DNA from: Porodaedalea pini
Taxonomy: Eukaryota > Basidiomycota > Agaricomycetes > Hymenochaetales > Hymenochaetaceae
Assembly: GCA_002794775.1 (NCBI GenBank)
Contig: NBAY01000011.1
Span: 806,001-870,000 of the forward strand
Length of the DNA: 64,000 nucleotides
Direction of reading: 5' to 3'
The notes under the pieces were generated by a model. It did no database searches and had not been told where the DNA came from. It saw only the letters and a program-made list of their open reading frames with translations. Made by a program: the position numbers and the translations under genes. Shown in pieces: positions 10,828-22,671 of the stretch. Numbering within the stretch: position 1 is the stretch's first letter; the number at the start of each line of letters is the position of its first letter.

Positions 10828-12036
10828 TCATAATGAAGGACCCGCGACCTTCATATACCATCCACTAGACCCATCCGCTACGTTGCCAAGTCCGAGACAA
10901 CGGGTTTGTCCCAGCAAACAGTCCAGACGCCTCAGACCGCCCATCCGCGCGCTACTGGCGCCTAATTTAGCGCCAGAACGTTCACTCGAAGGAGATGTCG
11001 GACTCTGTATCTGGTGAGAAGCGGATCTATGATGCGTGTGGTGAGAACGCACATTGATTCTCCACTCAGGCAATGTCCGCTGTGCAAGGGGGCGATGTTC
11101 CTCAGCATCGCAGCGCTCATAGAAGGATCTGGCAACAGCAGCCTGAAGACCTGGCGTAGGCAGCGAGCCCAATGCAGCGTATTCGTTGGAGTCCATGCGG
11201 GTATGGAGGTAGCGATATATCGCGCGGATGACATGCATGACGGTCACATACTCTGCCGCCTTTGGAGGCGTTTGTCCGCGAGGATGCGACGGTGTCGCTC
11301 GTCCGGATGGTCTTCTGTCGACGCTTTTAGGGGCTTGCGCCTCAGCGGCGCGCACGAGAAGGGGCTCCCATAGCGAATGGCCGACGCAGTGGATGCGCAT
11401 TTCCCGCTGGGGAGGGCTTGTTGCTGGTGCGTAAAGTATAGATGCAGGCACCGGCACGAGCGCCCTGCTATCGTTCGGCGTAGTCATGAGGACCGTAGAG
11501 GACGATGGCGCATCACCGACGTCCCAGACAAGCGCCGATGTGCTACCGGACGGTGTGAAAGCTAAGAGAGGGTGTAAGGCCGGCGTACTGACTGAGTCTC
11601 GACGCGAGTGTCCAGGCGATGCAGGGGCAGAGGATTTGCGTGGTGATGGACCGAGGGGGCTGAGAGGCGGCAGTGAGCGACCCATCCCCATCACTTTAAA
11701 TGGATCGGAGCTAGGGGGAGACTCCCCGAAGCGCCATGACGGTGCGTCGGGGCTCCTAACGCGCGCATCTGCGAAGGAGCGCGTTGATACTTGGATCGGA
11801 CGTGGCGCGGTCCGGGCACGATGACGAGCTTGATAGGTATCAGTACTTGGAGTTATAGGCGCAAACGCCGTCGGAGGTGTTGGAGGCGGAGGGGAATCCG
11901 TAAGCGAGTCGTTATCGTCTGTATTCGTTAGTGAGAAAGAAGGAGACTGCCTTGGCGAAGGCGGGACGAAGGACGCATTGTCGTCCTCTTCGTCGGGAAC
12001 AACATCGTCCGCCCAATGGACGTGTTTGTCTGCCAT
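10828..12036 (-). CDS. DUF6699 domain protein
   Basis: A single-exon frame of 402 residues. It opens MADKHVHWADDVVPDEEDD, a leader typical of these proteins, followed by about 130 residues of proline/serine-rich, probably disordered sequence. The conserved domain spans about residues 150-390: HPLLAFTPSGSTSALVWDVG, ATSPPQREMRIHCVGHSLWE, VTVMHVIRAIYRYLHTRMDS, and at the end GGLRRLDCLLGQTRCLGL with GWYMKVA. DUF6699 proteins are widespread and multi-copy in Agaricomycetes; the function is unknown. The coding strand is GC-rich enough that several long antisense frames (such as 11486-11824) appear, and these should be ignored. Confidence 0.85.
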   Translation of the reverse strand: MADKHVHWADDVVPDEEDDNASFVPPSPRQSPSFSLTNTDDNDSLTDSPPPPTPPTAFAPITPSTDTYQARHRARTAPRPIQVSTRSFADARVRSPDAPSWRFGESPPSSDPFKVMGMGRSLPPLSPLGPSPRKSSAPASPGHSRRDSVSTPALHPLLAFTPSGSTSALVWDVGDAPSSSTVLMTTPNDSRALVPVPASILYAPATSPPQREMRIHCVGHSLWEPLLVRAAEAQAPKSVDRRPSGRATPSHPRGQTPPKAAEYVTVMHVIRAIYRYLHTRMDSNEYAALGSLPTPGLQAAVARSFYERCDAEEHRPLAQRTLPEWRINVRSHHTHHRSASHQIQSPTSPSSERSGAKLGASSARMGGLRRLDCLLGQTRCLGLGNVADGSSGWYMKVAGPSL

Positions 12037-13454
12037 GACAAGCCCGGGAGAAGGGTTGGTGTGGGGAGTAGAAGACTAGTATCGAGAACGAGAGAGAGAA
12101 GCGGTACGCGGTATTTATACGAGCTATAATTAGACTTTGAGATGCAAGTCCAATCCCTCGGTCGGACTCACCGTCATAGTCGTAACGCATAGCCAGAGCT
12201 TAATAGCAGAGCAACGCGTACGCGGATATAATTTACATTTTGGGTATCCAGATTATGACTGGGCTGCCTGGGACCGCCTCGCTGATCTCCCTGCCACATC
12301 TTGCCGTCTTTGGCCAGAATTTGATGCTTAGGAAACAGCCATGCGAGCATTTGATTTTATTCCAGTGCAAAGTCTCGCTTATGAAGAGGTTACATGCGTT
12401 GGAGCTGGTAGGCAGTGGAAGAGCATCGGTCGGCCTAGAACTGGGGATTGCGGGAAATAGAATGCAGGTGCCTGATAATAGTTGCCAGAATATCAACTGA
12501 GACGGCCACCAGTCTTCGCCAAGTATCCCTGCATAGCAGTGACTTGAATTGAGAGATAAACAGGACATCTTCAGCGGTGTATTAGGACGCTTCTAGGAGC
12601 AGCCCTGAGAGAAGCCGTCTTCGCAACTTGCAAAGATCCGGACAAGTAAAAGCCATCGACAGTTTATAACACCGAATCCGATGGCAAAATTGTGAGAAGT
12701 CGAGTCTCCTAAGGTTACTGGGCAGACGCACACGAAATAATGACTTTAACGCATGTCTCATAAGTGATGCGAGCAGAAAAGTGCAATACATGCATATGCA
12801 TAACGTGCAAAGGAATCCGCCGCTGCCGAGGCCGCAGCCTCAGACTGCCTCTCACACGGTCCGATTCGTCTCTCCCAACAGCCGAACCTGAACAGCGTTA
12901 TTTAAATGTTCAGCTTGGTGCGCCTCCAGTGACGGCGTTTGGCGTTGTACTGGTTGGTAGGACACCCGGTCAGTATTTCTCTCCTTCATTGCAGATGTAT
13001 GACGGGCGTACCTGAATTTTAGTGTCCGTCTTCAAGCGGAACCACTGAGGGATGGGCCTGTGAGTGAGTATAGGTCAGAGTGGTCTTCATCTTTTTTGTC
13101 TGCATAACGTCGTGGACACACCGATTCTGGCGGGAAGCCTTAGCGAGTATGCGCTTCGTGCGGAAAGTCTTTTGGGAAGGCTATACGACATGAACGGTCA
13201 GTAGCAGTAGCAAGGAAAAGTCGGTAGAAGCTGCTCACCATTGCGGACGTTGACGGCGTAGATGTTGGGCTTGGACGACGTGGACGATGAGAAAGTTTGC
13301 CGGTATGCGCTGTACAGTAGAACTCATACAAATAAAGCAACATATTCTCAAGATCACGCGATAATGCAACACGTCGATCATGACACGTTTGTTACAGACG
13401 CGTCTCACACAGACACGTCCACCGAGTCTCAAACAGCAACCCAACTTCAACGCG
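12037..13454. other. Divergent intergenic region, no supported gene
   Basis: About 1.4 kb between the DUF6699 gene (-) and the FKBP gene (+), so it holds both promoters. A clearly transcript-like leader with small upstream frames precedes the FKBP start (ATG codons at 13362 and 13380 begin short reading frames that bypass the FKBP start). Nothing else recognisable. Confidence 0.45.
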
Positions 13455-14142
13455 ATGCAGTGGCTCACCTGGCTCCCTCTCCTCGTTCTTCCGGTTCTCC
13501 TGGTATCTGCATCTGAAGCGCCGACTGAGCTCGACATCAAAACGACGTTCACTCCGGAGGAGTGCTCACAGACCGCAGAGAGCGGCGACTTCGTTAAAGT
13601 GCACTACGTATGATCTCTTCCACGAGAAAACAAAATCTCGTGTCCTTTATTGATAACTCTGGATAGACGGGTACTCTGTTCTCGAATGGAAAAGAGTTCG
13701 ATTCGAGGTGAGCGTGACATGGTAAAATTGCTTTCTGGGCTCAATTAGATTGACCTCTCATGAAGCCTGAACCGTGGAAAGCCTTTCGAGCTTAAACGTC
13801 AGTACTATATCTAACAACTAATCCACCCAAGCAGCTGTCACTAGTAATTGCATACTGATATGATCTTTCAGTCGGCGCTGGACAGGTCATCAAAGGTTGG
13901 GATGAGGGCCTCCAAGGCATGTGCAAAGGGGAGAAGCGTACGCTGACCATTCCTCCCGCCAAGGCATACGGTAAGCCAGCTAATCCACTTCTCTGTACCT
14001 GTGCATTACTTGTGAACTTACGTTGTTCATTCCAAAATTAGGATCGCGAGGCTTCGGCAATGTCATCCCACCAAACTCTGTCCTCGTCTTCGACGTCGAG
14101 CTTGTTGATGTCACGAAGAAGACAACTAAGGAAGAGCTATAA
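13455..14142 (+). CDS. FPR2: ER-lumen FKBP-type peptidyl-prolyl isomerase
   Basis: Exons 13455-13607, 13667-13707, 13766-13797, 13872-13970 and 14042-14142 give 141 residues, the normal FKBP2/FPR2 length. The first 19 or so residues ([20 protein letters not shown]) are a signal peptide. The FKBP fold follows with all landmark segments: [75 protein letters not shown]. The enzyme catalyses cis-trans isomerisation of X-Pro bonds and binds FK506/rapamycin. The last four residues, KEEL, resemble KDEL/HDEL retrieval signals, so residence in the ER lumen is likely. Five short exons with consensus borders make the model firm. Confidence 0.94.
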
Positions 14143-14685
14143 GCTTGTGCTTCACTATGGATCCACTATCCGAGCATCAGTCTTTTGCCAACCGTTATAA
14201 ATTCTTTATGTGAGGTTTCATCGAGCATCCAAGATGTACATCCTGCACTCCGAAGACTACATAAAGTCACTGTTCAAAAGCATACGTATTACACCATTCA
14301 TATACACAGGCCATAAATGAGAAAAGGCAGTCACGAAATGAACCTTGAAATAGCTTGACTCAACCTGACACTACTATGCTGTGTTTATTCCTCAAGTGAC
14401 CTCCCGCCTTTATCATTGAGTCTGAATTACCGTATAAATGAGCTGGATTCCAAAGCGAAAGATCACGGATACCGTTGATAATACGCTTTCTCAAATCTCT
14501 ACATTTTTCGAAACACTCTTCATAATTTCGAAAATCAGCGACGAATCATGCTTGATGATCGTCATTGCCGGATATGGTACCAAGGACGTTCGGCAGCAAG
14601 TCACGAGCGTCACAAGTGACGCAGAGGTGTTCTCGACATCTGTGCTTTTCCTTGAGACTCATTAATATTCCTTCCATCGAACTCC
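14143..14685. other. Intergenic between FKBP and NKAP genes
   Basis: The 543 bp hold the FKBP 3' flank and NKAP promoter. A 75-codon frame at 14438-14665 has no support and is probably chance. Confidence 0.4.
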
Positions 14686-16271
14686 ATGGCATCCGTACAT
14701 CCAAGTAGGCTGGGTCTCGTCCCTCAAACGTCCTCTTCCTTCAGAGATGGAGAAAGATACAGAGACAGAGATAGGGAGAGGGAAAGAGACCGCGACGCGG
14801 AGTACCGCAGCTCTTTGCGTCGGGATGACGAACGCGAGCGCGAACGGGAACGAGGTGGGGACATCGATGGACGCAGACGTGGACGGAGTCCGAGTCTTCC
14901 TAATGAGAAGGCTAGAACCCATGATGAGGATAGACGGGTGCACGAGAGAGACGAACGACCGCGACGGCGCAGCCCGGATTACAGCTCGTACCGACGTGAG
15001 GAGCCACCACATATCGCTGCTGCGAACGACAATGCCAATACTGTAGGGGCTTCGGCACCGCGGCGTGCACCGGAGAACATGTACGCATTGCGTGGGGGTG
15101 GGGGTCCTCGTGGAGGTGGGTATGGTGCTGCTGGTGGGGACGACTACTTTGCTAGGTATGTTGCTGCGCAGTCTGTTATACCGGGCGCTTACTGAGCTTC
15201 TTTTTCTTTCTCATGTATAGTCGACGATTGGAACGCGCGAGCAAGCAAGTGAATATATGGCCACCCTCACCGAAGGCGCCTTCGCGTGATCTGTAAGCTC
15301 GGATTTATATTTGAATTACGTTCAACTTCGTCTCATTTTTAATTCTAAATAACAGGAATGACTCTAAAAAGAAACGCTCGAGTAAAAGACGGCGCTCGTC
15401 GTCAGTTTTGTCCTCTTCTGAAAACGAACGCGAGCGGAGACGAAGGAAAGAGAAGAAACGCAAAGAGAAGGCCCGAGACAGAGATGACCGAGAGGACAGG
15501 CATAAGAAGAAGCACAGACGCGAGAGATCATACGATGACGATAGCGAAGATGATCGTAGGCATCGCCGGCGACGCGGCTATTCGCGTAGGAGTGACGAGA
15601 GCAACGATGATGAACGGCGGAGCCGCAGCCGAAGCAAGAGCGAAAAGCGCCGCGAGAAGAGTTCGCACAAAAGCCGCCACAGTAGTCATGCAGACACTCC
15701 ACCACGGTCGCATGCGGGTGAAGACGAAGCTGAGTGGGTGGAGAAACCCGCTGACTCGTTTGTAGCTGTTGCAGAGCATTCAGGCAAGGAACCGCACATG
15801 GAGACCACGACGAAAGGGGAGAAGATGGCCATGGATGACTCGGACTCAGATGAGGTCGGACCGCAGCCCGCCCCTCGTGCCACGAATACCGGCAAAAAAG
15901 TGGATGAGCGCGCTTATGGCGGGGCACTGCTGCGAGGTGAGGGCAGTGCGATGGCGGCTTTCTTGCAGGACGGCGACACAGATGCGCGTATTCCTCGCCG
16001 TGGTGAAATTGGACTGACGCCAGAGGAGATCGCCACGTTCGAGTCGGTGGGCTATGTTATGAGCGGGAGCAGGCACCGGCGGATGAACGCTGTGCGGATG
16101 CGTAAGGAGAACCAGGTGATCAGTGCGGAAGAGAAACGGGGAATTTTGAAGCTGCAGAAGGAGGAACGCGAGCGTAGAGAAGCCATCCTGCGCGAAGAAT
16201 TCCGCGAACTAGTGCAAGAGAAGTTGAAAGGGACTGGCAGTACCATGCCCGACGTACGAGAGGAGGAATAG
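14686..16271 (+). CDS. NKAP: NKAP-family protein (spliceosome-associated)
   Basis: Exons 14686-15155, 15221-15292 and 15356-16271 total 1458 nt, 485 residues. The N-terminal two thirds are RD/RE/RS low complexity (RYRDRDRERERDRDAEYRSS and similar). The middle exon carries RLERASKQVNIWPPSPKAPS, the family's IWPPSP motif. The C-terminal NKAP domain is distinct: AYGGALLRGEGSAMAAFLQD, IPRRGEIGLTPEEIATFESV, GYVMSGSRHRRMNAVRMRKE, NQVISAEEKRGILKLQKEER. Human NKAP binds RNA and spliceosome components and was also described as a transcriptional co-repressor; a nuclear RNA-processing role is therefore likely. Arg/Asp dipeptide runs fit an intrinsically disordered, phosphorylatable region. Confidence 0.9.
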
Positions 16272-16404
16272 TAGTAGTACTACTTGTAGCAGTTGTTTGC
16301 GGCAGTGGCTGTAACTCACTGCGTCTTACATAACATGACGTCTATTCTATTTTATGTTATTTGTTGCATCTCTCTTACCGACGCCTAAGTGCACTCAACA
16401 AGTG

Positions 16405-18616
16405 ATGGCAAACGACGTGCCAGACGTCGACCACGACGATCAGCTTCCGACTCTTCATCCACAACGACGCCCGTACCCCATTCACTCGCCGAGTCTGTTG
16501 TCGACGACGCGCACGACGGCCAATTCTTATTTGGGTGAGTGCTCGGCCCATTTATGTTTTTCCCCGCACGGCGCACGGCACGAGGCAACCGAATATCGTG
16601 TGTCTCAACGCGCATATTTACGGCCTCTCCATTTTCCCTGCTTTTTCCCCTGTTTTTCTTCGCCGACAACCATCTCTTCACCGCTGCGACGTCGAACGGG
16701 CGTCCTCGTCGCCGGCTGCGTTGAGCTCGGGTGCTTCACTTCGCACTCCACCTTTGCTGCATTTTCGCAGTGCAAAGTCTCCACCTGGCAATTCAGCCAC
16801 CCGCACCCTCGCTCCGCGCAGTGATCGCAATCACAGCCCAAAGGGGTTTCCGGATTGGCTTGGCTATTGCACGGAAAGAGAGAGACCCTAGAGACTTTCT
16901 TTGTAGATTTTCCCATTCATCATCGTGCCGGCTGATCATCTCGTCGCGCTTCATTTTTCGACCCTCTCTTCATTTTATTGCGTCCTTAACGACCATATCT
17001 GACTCTTTGTGTTTCTCCTCCTCCTCGTCCCAGGCCGCTACCCAAGCCGTGACTCAGACGCCGACAAGTCGCAGCGCTACGGACGTCCTGTCCTCCCCCA
17101 ACGCCAATCCAGCTTCAGCAAAAGACACGCCTCGTTCGATACGCCTCGCGAGGTGCCATTCCCATCCCAATTAGCATCATCGACCGACGTCCGCGATCAG
17201 CGCTCGGCGTTTTCGCGTAACAACTCTGAATCCAGCGTCGCCACATCTCGTCCCCGGAGCCCAAGCTTCGCTCCTCAAGACGTCGTGCATTCCGCTCATT
17301 CAGCAGAGAATGCGCCGTTGCCCAGCACGGTGGGTATAGGCGACGAGGGCTCCCACACCGCAGGTCTGAGTCGTCTGTCGTCTCCCATGTGTACGTCAGA
17401 CGACAACGTCTCTGAATCGAACGACTCGATGACGTACAAGTACAACGGCGAAGGTGCAGGCAGCCCGTCTTTCTCGAGAAACATAGCCGAACCGCATCGT
17501 GATCAACGCAACGCTGGCTTTTGGGACAGCAGTCTCCTCCGTCCCGAGCTGCTCTCCCCTCCCTCAAAACTCAGGGCTCGGGACATTCTGCCACAGCAAA
17601 ATCATCACACATCTATGCCGGGCCCATGCTCGCCGTATGACCTCGCGAACCTGGAGCGTTGTGAAGTGTATGCTCCCACGCCGACGCGTCCAACGTCTGC
17701 AACAAGTCTGCCCCTTCCATCCCAAATGCCATTCTATGCTTTACCCGCCTCGACCTCGGTTCAACAGCAGTCACAGTCGCATTCAGGACTGGCGTCAGTG
17801 ATTGAGCAGGAACAGTCAAGCTTTGATCCGTCTCCAGGCGGCGTGGATCATCGCGGCATGGCGACCTCGTCTATGAATTCACCTACATTCGATCCTAGAG
17901 CATTGCAGAGGCGAACGTCTTCCCCTCCTTTCAACACTTTAACGGCGCTCTTTCATTCTGCCGATCGTTTCGGGCGACGCAACCAGCGCATCTCCGCCGC
18001 CGAGTCTACTTCCACTGTGTCAACAGCTTTGTCTGCTTCTTCGCAGATCAGTTCAGCGAGCTCATCGCTTCCGCCCCCTACGCCTCCGACGGTTCACACC
18101 CCTCCCCCGCCGCCTACGGACAGTGTTGATGACGAAAAATGCGACGTAAAAGAGGGAAAACGGCAAAGTGCGCCTTATGAGCCATTCTTAAGTCATGCAC
18201 CTCCACCTGCGGATAGTTACATCACGGTGGAGACAACAGACGTCGAGTACAGACTCATTGTGAGGTTGCCGGGCTATAGAAGAGATGCCATGTACGTATA
18301 TAATGTCTTTCTTTGTTGTCATTATTTTCTTACGTGCCCTTCAGTATGCTCTCCACCCGGCGTCGACGCATATTGCATATCGCAGCTGACTCTTGGGAAG
18401 CAGGAGGTGGTACGTGATTTAGCTGAAAATACCTTTGTACCAGCTGAATTGATTGGCGTAGGCCATTTTGAGCGTCGTATATCTTTCGGCTATGACGCAG
18501 ATCTGTCGCACGTTCGGGCTGAGTTCGATGGAGAACATCTGCGCGTAATCGTCCCTCGGAAAGTCATACCTATCACCTGGATAGGGGCCCAAGAGCCAGA
18601 GCCGGTCCAACAGTGA
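16405..18616 (+). CDS. Large disordered protein with C-terminal Hsp20/alpha-crystallin-like domain
   Basis: Exons 16405-16534, 17034-18291, 18345-18409 and 18462-18616 sum to 1608 nt, 535 residues. Residues 1 to about 410 are Ser/Pro-rich and disordered, with many phosphorylation-like SP sites and a polyproline stretch (SSLPPPTPPTVHTPPPPPTD). The final 110 residues form an Hsp20-like beta fold: SYITVETTDVEYRLIVRLPG, then RRRRILHIAADSWEAGGGHF, ERRISFGYDADLSHVRAEFD and LRVIVPRK. The frame stays open through both small 3' introns, which hides the true reading; the spliced version restores RILHIAADSWE and GGGHFERR. Classical small heat-shock chaperones are far shorter, so chaperone activity is only a possibility. 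The first intron is unusually long at 499 nt. Confidence 0.8.
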
Positions 18617-19480
18617 GCTGGATGCAACCCGAGGGCGCGCAGGCAGGCCTTCACCTTTGCTTATGGACATGGACGCATTCGGAACCCAGAGGATCACTTA
18701 AATGTTGTATATCCCTGCACATCCCAGCTTTATGGTCGTCCTCTTCTTTTCCGCCCACTTCCCCGTGCTTCCCTGTCATTTTTTCCTAGAGTGCCCGTCT
18801 TTTTTTCCTTCTGCCTTCTCTCACTCTTCTCTGTCTGGTCCAGAACACCGTTTCCACGAAAAGTTTCTGTATTACCATCTTCGAATCTGACCCATCCCAG
18901 TTGTTATATTTACTCATCTCATTTGTTTCTTCTCTGCCCGTTGAGCCTCTTCTCATTTTCTCTTTTACTCTTCTTCCATTCTTCCATGTTGCGGACCTCA
19001 CTCTCCCTTCATTCAGGTTTCCCCCCTTCCTCCTCGTTTCTCGTTCACACTCTCGGACAGCCAGCCTTACCTAGACATCTAATGAACTGCCCTCATACCT
19101 TACTATGGATCTGCAAATACTCATTCGTCCTCCTCTACCTCTGTAAATACCCGACCGCGGGACAAGACACGCACGCTCAGTTTGCGAGCGCCGTGGACCC
19201 ATACGACCTGCATATGTATAATTATCGCAAATAATGAAGTGCCGAGAAATAGGATATTAATATTGTCATATGTTGCTGCATCGATGGTTCAATCTGGGGT
19301 GTGACGAAGCATACATATGGGCTTCGGATCGAAGGCTTATCGGCGAGTCTTGAGATACAGGATTAGTGTGCATGTGCCCGAGTCTGTGATGAACGAAGCT
19401 TTGTAGACGACCCCCGATCTCTCCGTTCTTGCGTCTTTCTTCACTTGCTTTCTACCATCGATGTGTAGTGGATTCTGGTC
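18617..19480. other. Pyrimidine-rich intergenic stretch
   Basis: 864 bp between two plus-strand genes. The part at 18730-19075 is strongly CT-rich on the plus strand (many TTCTC/CTTTC words), so it gives open but meaningless frames (18702-18890, 18791-19234). Pyrimidine tracts of this kind are common in fungal promoters and could serve the AFG1 gene. Confidence 0.5.
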
Positions 19481-21906
19481 ATGCTCCGAGGTCATGTAAT
19501 CTCAAATCTTATCGCTCGCCGATCTTCTGTTCCTATTCCCCTGCAAGTCGGGAACACGCCGAAAGGCTTGTTAGGCTTCTGTGCGGCTCGGACTAGCCTG
19601 AGACTGGTAAATCATAATGCAAACGGAGCGCAGGGATCGCAGCTGCCGCAGCAAACAGACCTGCTCGATGTCTATCGAGGACTGGTGGCTACGGGCTGCA
19701 TAAAATATGATGAAGACCAGGTCCGAGTGGTTATGAAGGTTCGTCGAGTTATCTTGCTCGGGTTCAGTGCTTATGTCGAGCAGCTCCGGAGACTCTCGAA
19801 GGCACTTCGGGATTATGCCCCTCCTGCATTTGTGTCTCAATATTATCAGCCAGCTCGGATTTCGGTAGACTCTGCGACAGGAAATGATAATCGCAAGCCG
19901 TGGTATTCTGCGACAAAATCGACACCGGCAGAAAACACACGTTATGCTAGTGTGAACTCTGTCGTAAGACTGCGCTCTCAGGCGGAGGCGTTAGCGGAAT
20001 TACGGACCCCGAAGGTGACTTGGCCCGCATTCTGGCTCACACGACCCGAGTCTCCAAGCCTCTCCTTTCTGAATCTCTTTATACGTATACTTGCAGGGTC
20101 TGCTCCTCACTGGCCCACCGGGCTGCGGCAAGAGCTTTTTGGTCGACCTGTGGTTCGCAACGCTGCCGACGCCGTTCAAGACGCGGAAGCACTACAGCGA
20201 GCTCGTGCTCGAGGTTTATCGCGGGGTGTGGGAGGAGACGCAGCGCCGGAAGGCTCTTCTGTACTCTCAAGCCGAAGAAACTGGAGACTCGAAAGAGCGC
20301 CCCCGATGTACCTGGACGAAAGCCGTCCGCGAACACTGGCGGAAGCTCCTCTTCTCCGGCGCTCTGCCCACATCCTGGAGGCCCGCTGTGCAGATGAACG
20401 CCAGTTCTTCCTCCCACCGGCACACCACGCCACCAATCGCATTCGCGATTGCCCATCGACTCGTCACGCAGCACTGGCTTCTCGTGTTCGACGAGCTGCA
20501 GCTGCTCGACGTGTCGAGCGCGGGCCTACTCGCGGACGTGCTGGCATGGTTCTGGCGCATGGGCGGCGTCGTCGTCGCCTCGTCGAACAAGGTCCCGGAC
20601 GAGCTGTACCGCGGCGGCGTGCAGCGTGAGCGTCTTGAGCCGTTTGTCGAGGCGCTGAAAATCCGGTGTCCTGTGGGTGTGATGCGCGGGAAGAGCGGTT
20701 GGAGGAGGGAGAGGTCTGGCGATGCGGCTGAGTCGTATTGGTTTACGACTGCGCGAGAGGACGAGTTCTGGACACGCGTGAGTGTCTTGATGAATGGTCA
20801 ATAAGGGGCTTTTCTTGGGTTATTGACGCTATTTATGCTGAAGAAGTGATTTCTTTAAACAGGTTCTTCGTCTACTAAGCAAGAACTTGGTGTATTCGGC
20901 AGGAGGCTCCTTATTCCTCACTCGTCTGGTAGCACTTGCAGATTCACGTTTTCAGAGCTCTGCGATAAAGTACGCAAACCGCTATTCTTAATTTACTCGA
21001 CTTTCGGCTGAACCTCAATACCCATAATAATAAAAACAAGTCACTAGGACCGGCCGACTACATCACCATTGCGGCTCACTACCAAACACTGGTAATCACC
21101 TCGATCCCCGTCTTGCGTGTCTCGGCAAAGAACCAAAGCCGAAGGTTTATTTCGCTCATCGACGCGCTGTACGAAGCTCGCTGCCGCGTCGTTGCATTAG
21201 CAGAGGCCGAGCCAGATGAATTGTTTTTCCCTGATGCAGTTGCCTCTGATCTTGCAGGCGTCAGTGCTGATGCTTCGCCCGGCGAGCAGCTCATGGCTGA
21301 GGCCTTCTCTGAGTCACGAGAAGTCTTCCGACCGAATGTCTCTTCGTATGAAGATAAGCCAGAACGGCCCGTAGCATCGCCCCTTTCCCTAGAATCACTG
21401 TCTATATTTTCTGGTGCGGGATCTCTCCGCGCTCTATCAGCTCACAGGAATTACACTGATTGATATGTATATCAGGCGAAGAAGAGCGCTTCGCGTACAA
21501 ACGCGCGCTATCGCGCCTTATAGAGATGACGTCCGATCACTACGCAAAGAACGACCAGTGGAAGCCGCTGTCCGCGAGCAGCAGGAAGTGGGAAGGCATC
21601 AACTCCAGCTCATCAGACTCACTACCGATCGATCGCACCTCCGAGCAGGAAGTGCGGGAAGCCTTCGGAGGCTATGCAGCGGCACTGACAGGGGACGGGT
21701 CCTGCGGTGACTTTGCTGCCGAGGCTGCATACGAATCTGAAGGTCGCTTGCAGAGGACGACGAGGGAGAGGCCGAGCGCACCGCGGCTGGGTGAGAACCA
21801 TGCATGGGGCGTGCGTGAGGACTGGGGAGAGAAGGCCAGCAGGTGGGGGAAAGGCGCTGCAGCTTTTGATAATATTAATGGTGTCAGTGCTAAACAAAGA
21901 AAATAA
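19481..21906 (+). CDS. AFG1: AFG1-type mitochondrial P-loop ATPase
   Basis: Exons 19481-19738, 19784-20014, 20097-20796, 20863-20969, 21041-21413 and 21476-21906 total 2100 nt, 699 residues. The basic N-terminus (MLRGHVISNLIARRSSVPIP) fits a mitochondrial presequence. Walker A is GLLLTGPPGCGKSFLVDLW and Walker B LLVFDELQLLDV, followed by VVASSNKVPDELYRGGVQRE. The family-specific second half is present: RFTFSELCDKSLGPADYITI, FISLIDALYEARCRVVALAE, LFFPD and GEEERFAYKRALSRLIEMTS. Yeast AFG1 and human LACE1 act in inner-membrane protein quality control and turnover of respiratory complex subunits. The Walker A loop reads GPPGCGKS rather than the more usual GDVGTGKT. Exon 3's donor is ambiguous (after 20796, or near 20783), but both keep the frame. 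Confidence 0.88.
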
Positions 21907-22078
21907 GATAAAAAATATTAGCTTATTTACTCTTGGACCTACAAATTACAATCCGATCACGGGCTACCAGATTATGTTTACAAGCCCTCCCCGATTCTTT
22001 TCCTCCCTGCCTCGCTGCAAAATTCTATGGCTACATTGAGAACTCGAGTCTCCGAGAAGCCGAGAAGACTACTACATA

Positions 22079-22107
22079 AGGTAGAGGAAAGTTAAACTCG
22101 ACAAGCT
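22079..22107. repeat. Left terminal inverted repeat of the MITE
   Basis: 29 bp, identical to the reverse complement of 22672-22700. Preceded by TA at 22077-22078. Confidence 0.92.
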
Positions 22108-22671
22108 GTGACGCGCGTGGCACTGATCTCACTTTCCTTTTCTAGCGACACACAATGATGACGAAATAAACTTTTCAAATGGACACAAACTCACATTTCG
22201 GCCTCATAGTTCTCTTGGCCTTCCTGATAGCTACAGATGTATGTTTTTATTTTTCAAAAATATGCAGTTTTGGTCAAGCTATTTTAGGAAAAAGACATCT
22301 TTGTTCCAAACATCATAGAATCAAATGAGCAGCATTCTGACGAACTTTGAAAATTCTGACCTTGAGATTTTTGCCGCTCTCGGCTAACTCCGTTTGACAA
22401 ATAGTTTCCAAATATAGTAATTTATTATGTCACTAATGCAAAGGACTGAGTGGTACTCAAGCTCAGTGGGTTAAGAGGCAGTATCAATGGTCACAGGGTC
22501 TTAAATGAGAGGATTTTAGCTGAGATGGCTACTGCGGCATGTATCTACAATGCACTTTGACATTTCGGCAGTCCTCCAAAAAAAAAGTTTTTCAACCTCA
22601 CGATTTTGCCGCCAGGGTCCTTCCTAATGGGGAAGTCAAATAAAGTTTAAGTCTGTGACATTAATGTGACA

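Noticed and set aside
11486..11824. Plus-strand frame of 112 codons opposite the DUF6699 gene
   Set aside because: It is a shadow of a GC-rich coding region; its translation is Arg/Gly-rich with no family resemblance.
18292..18461. Uninterrupted frame through the 3' part of the Hsp20-like gene
   Set aside because: Splicing at 18292-18344 and 18410-18461 gives a better protein with the alpha-crystallin-like pattern continuous; the read-through text (cysteine- and tyrosine-rich) has no match to the fold.
18702..19234. Plus-strand frames after the Hsp20-like gene
   Set aside because: They come from a CT-rich stretch and read as Phe/Ser/Leu runs; a pyrimidine-rich flank is a better explanation.
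22455..22500. Possible tRNA-derived SINE inside the MITE
   Set aside because: An A-box-like word is present but no convincing B box and no poly-A or RT-like tail; the element's ends are those of a DNA transposon.
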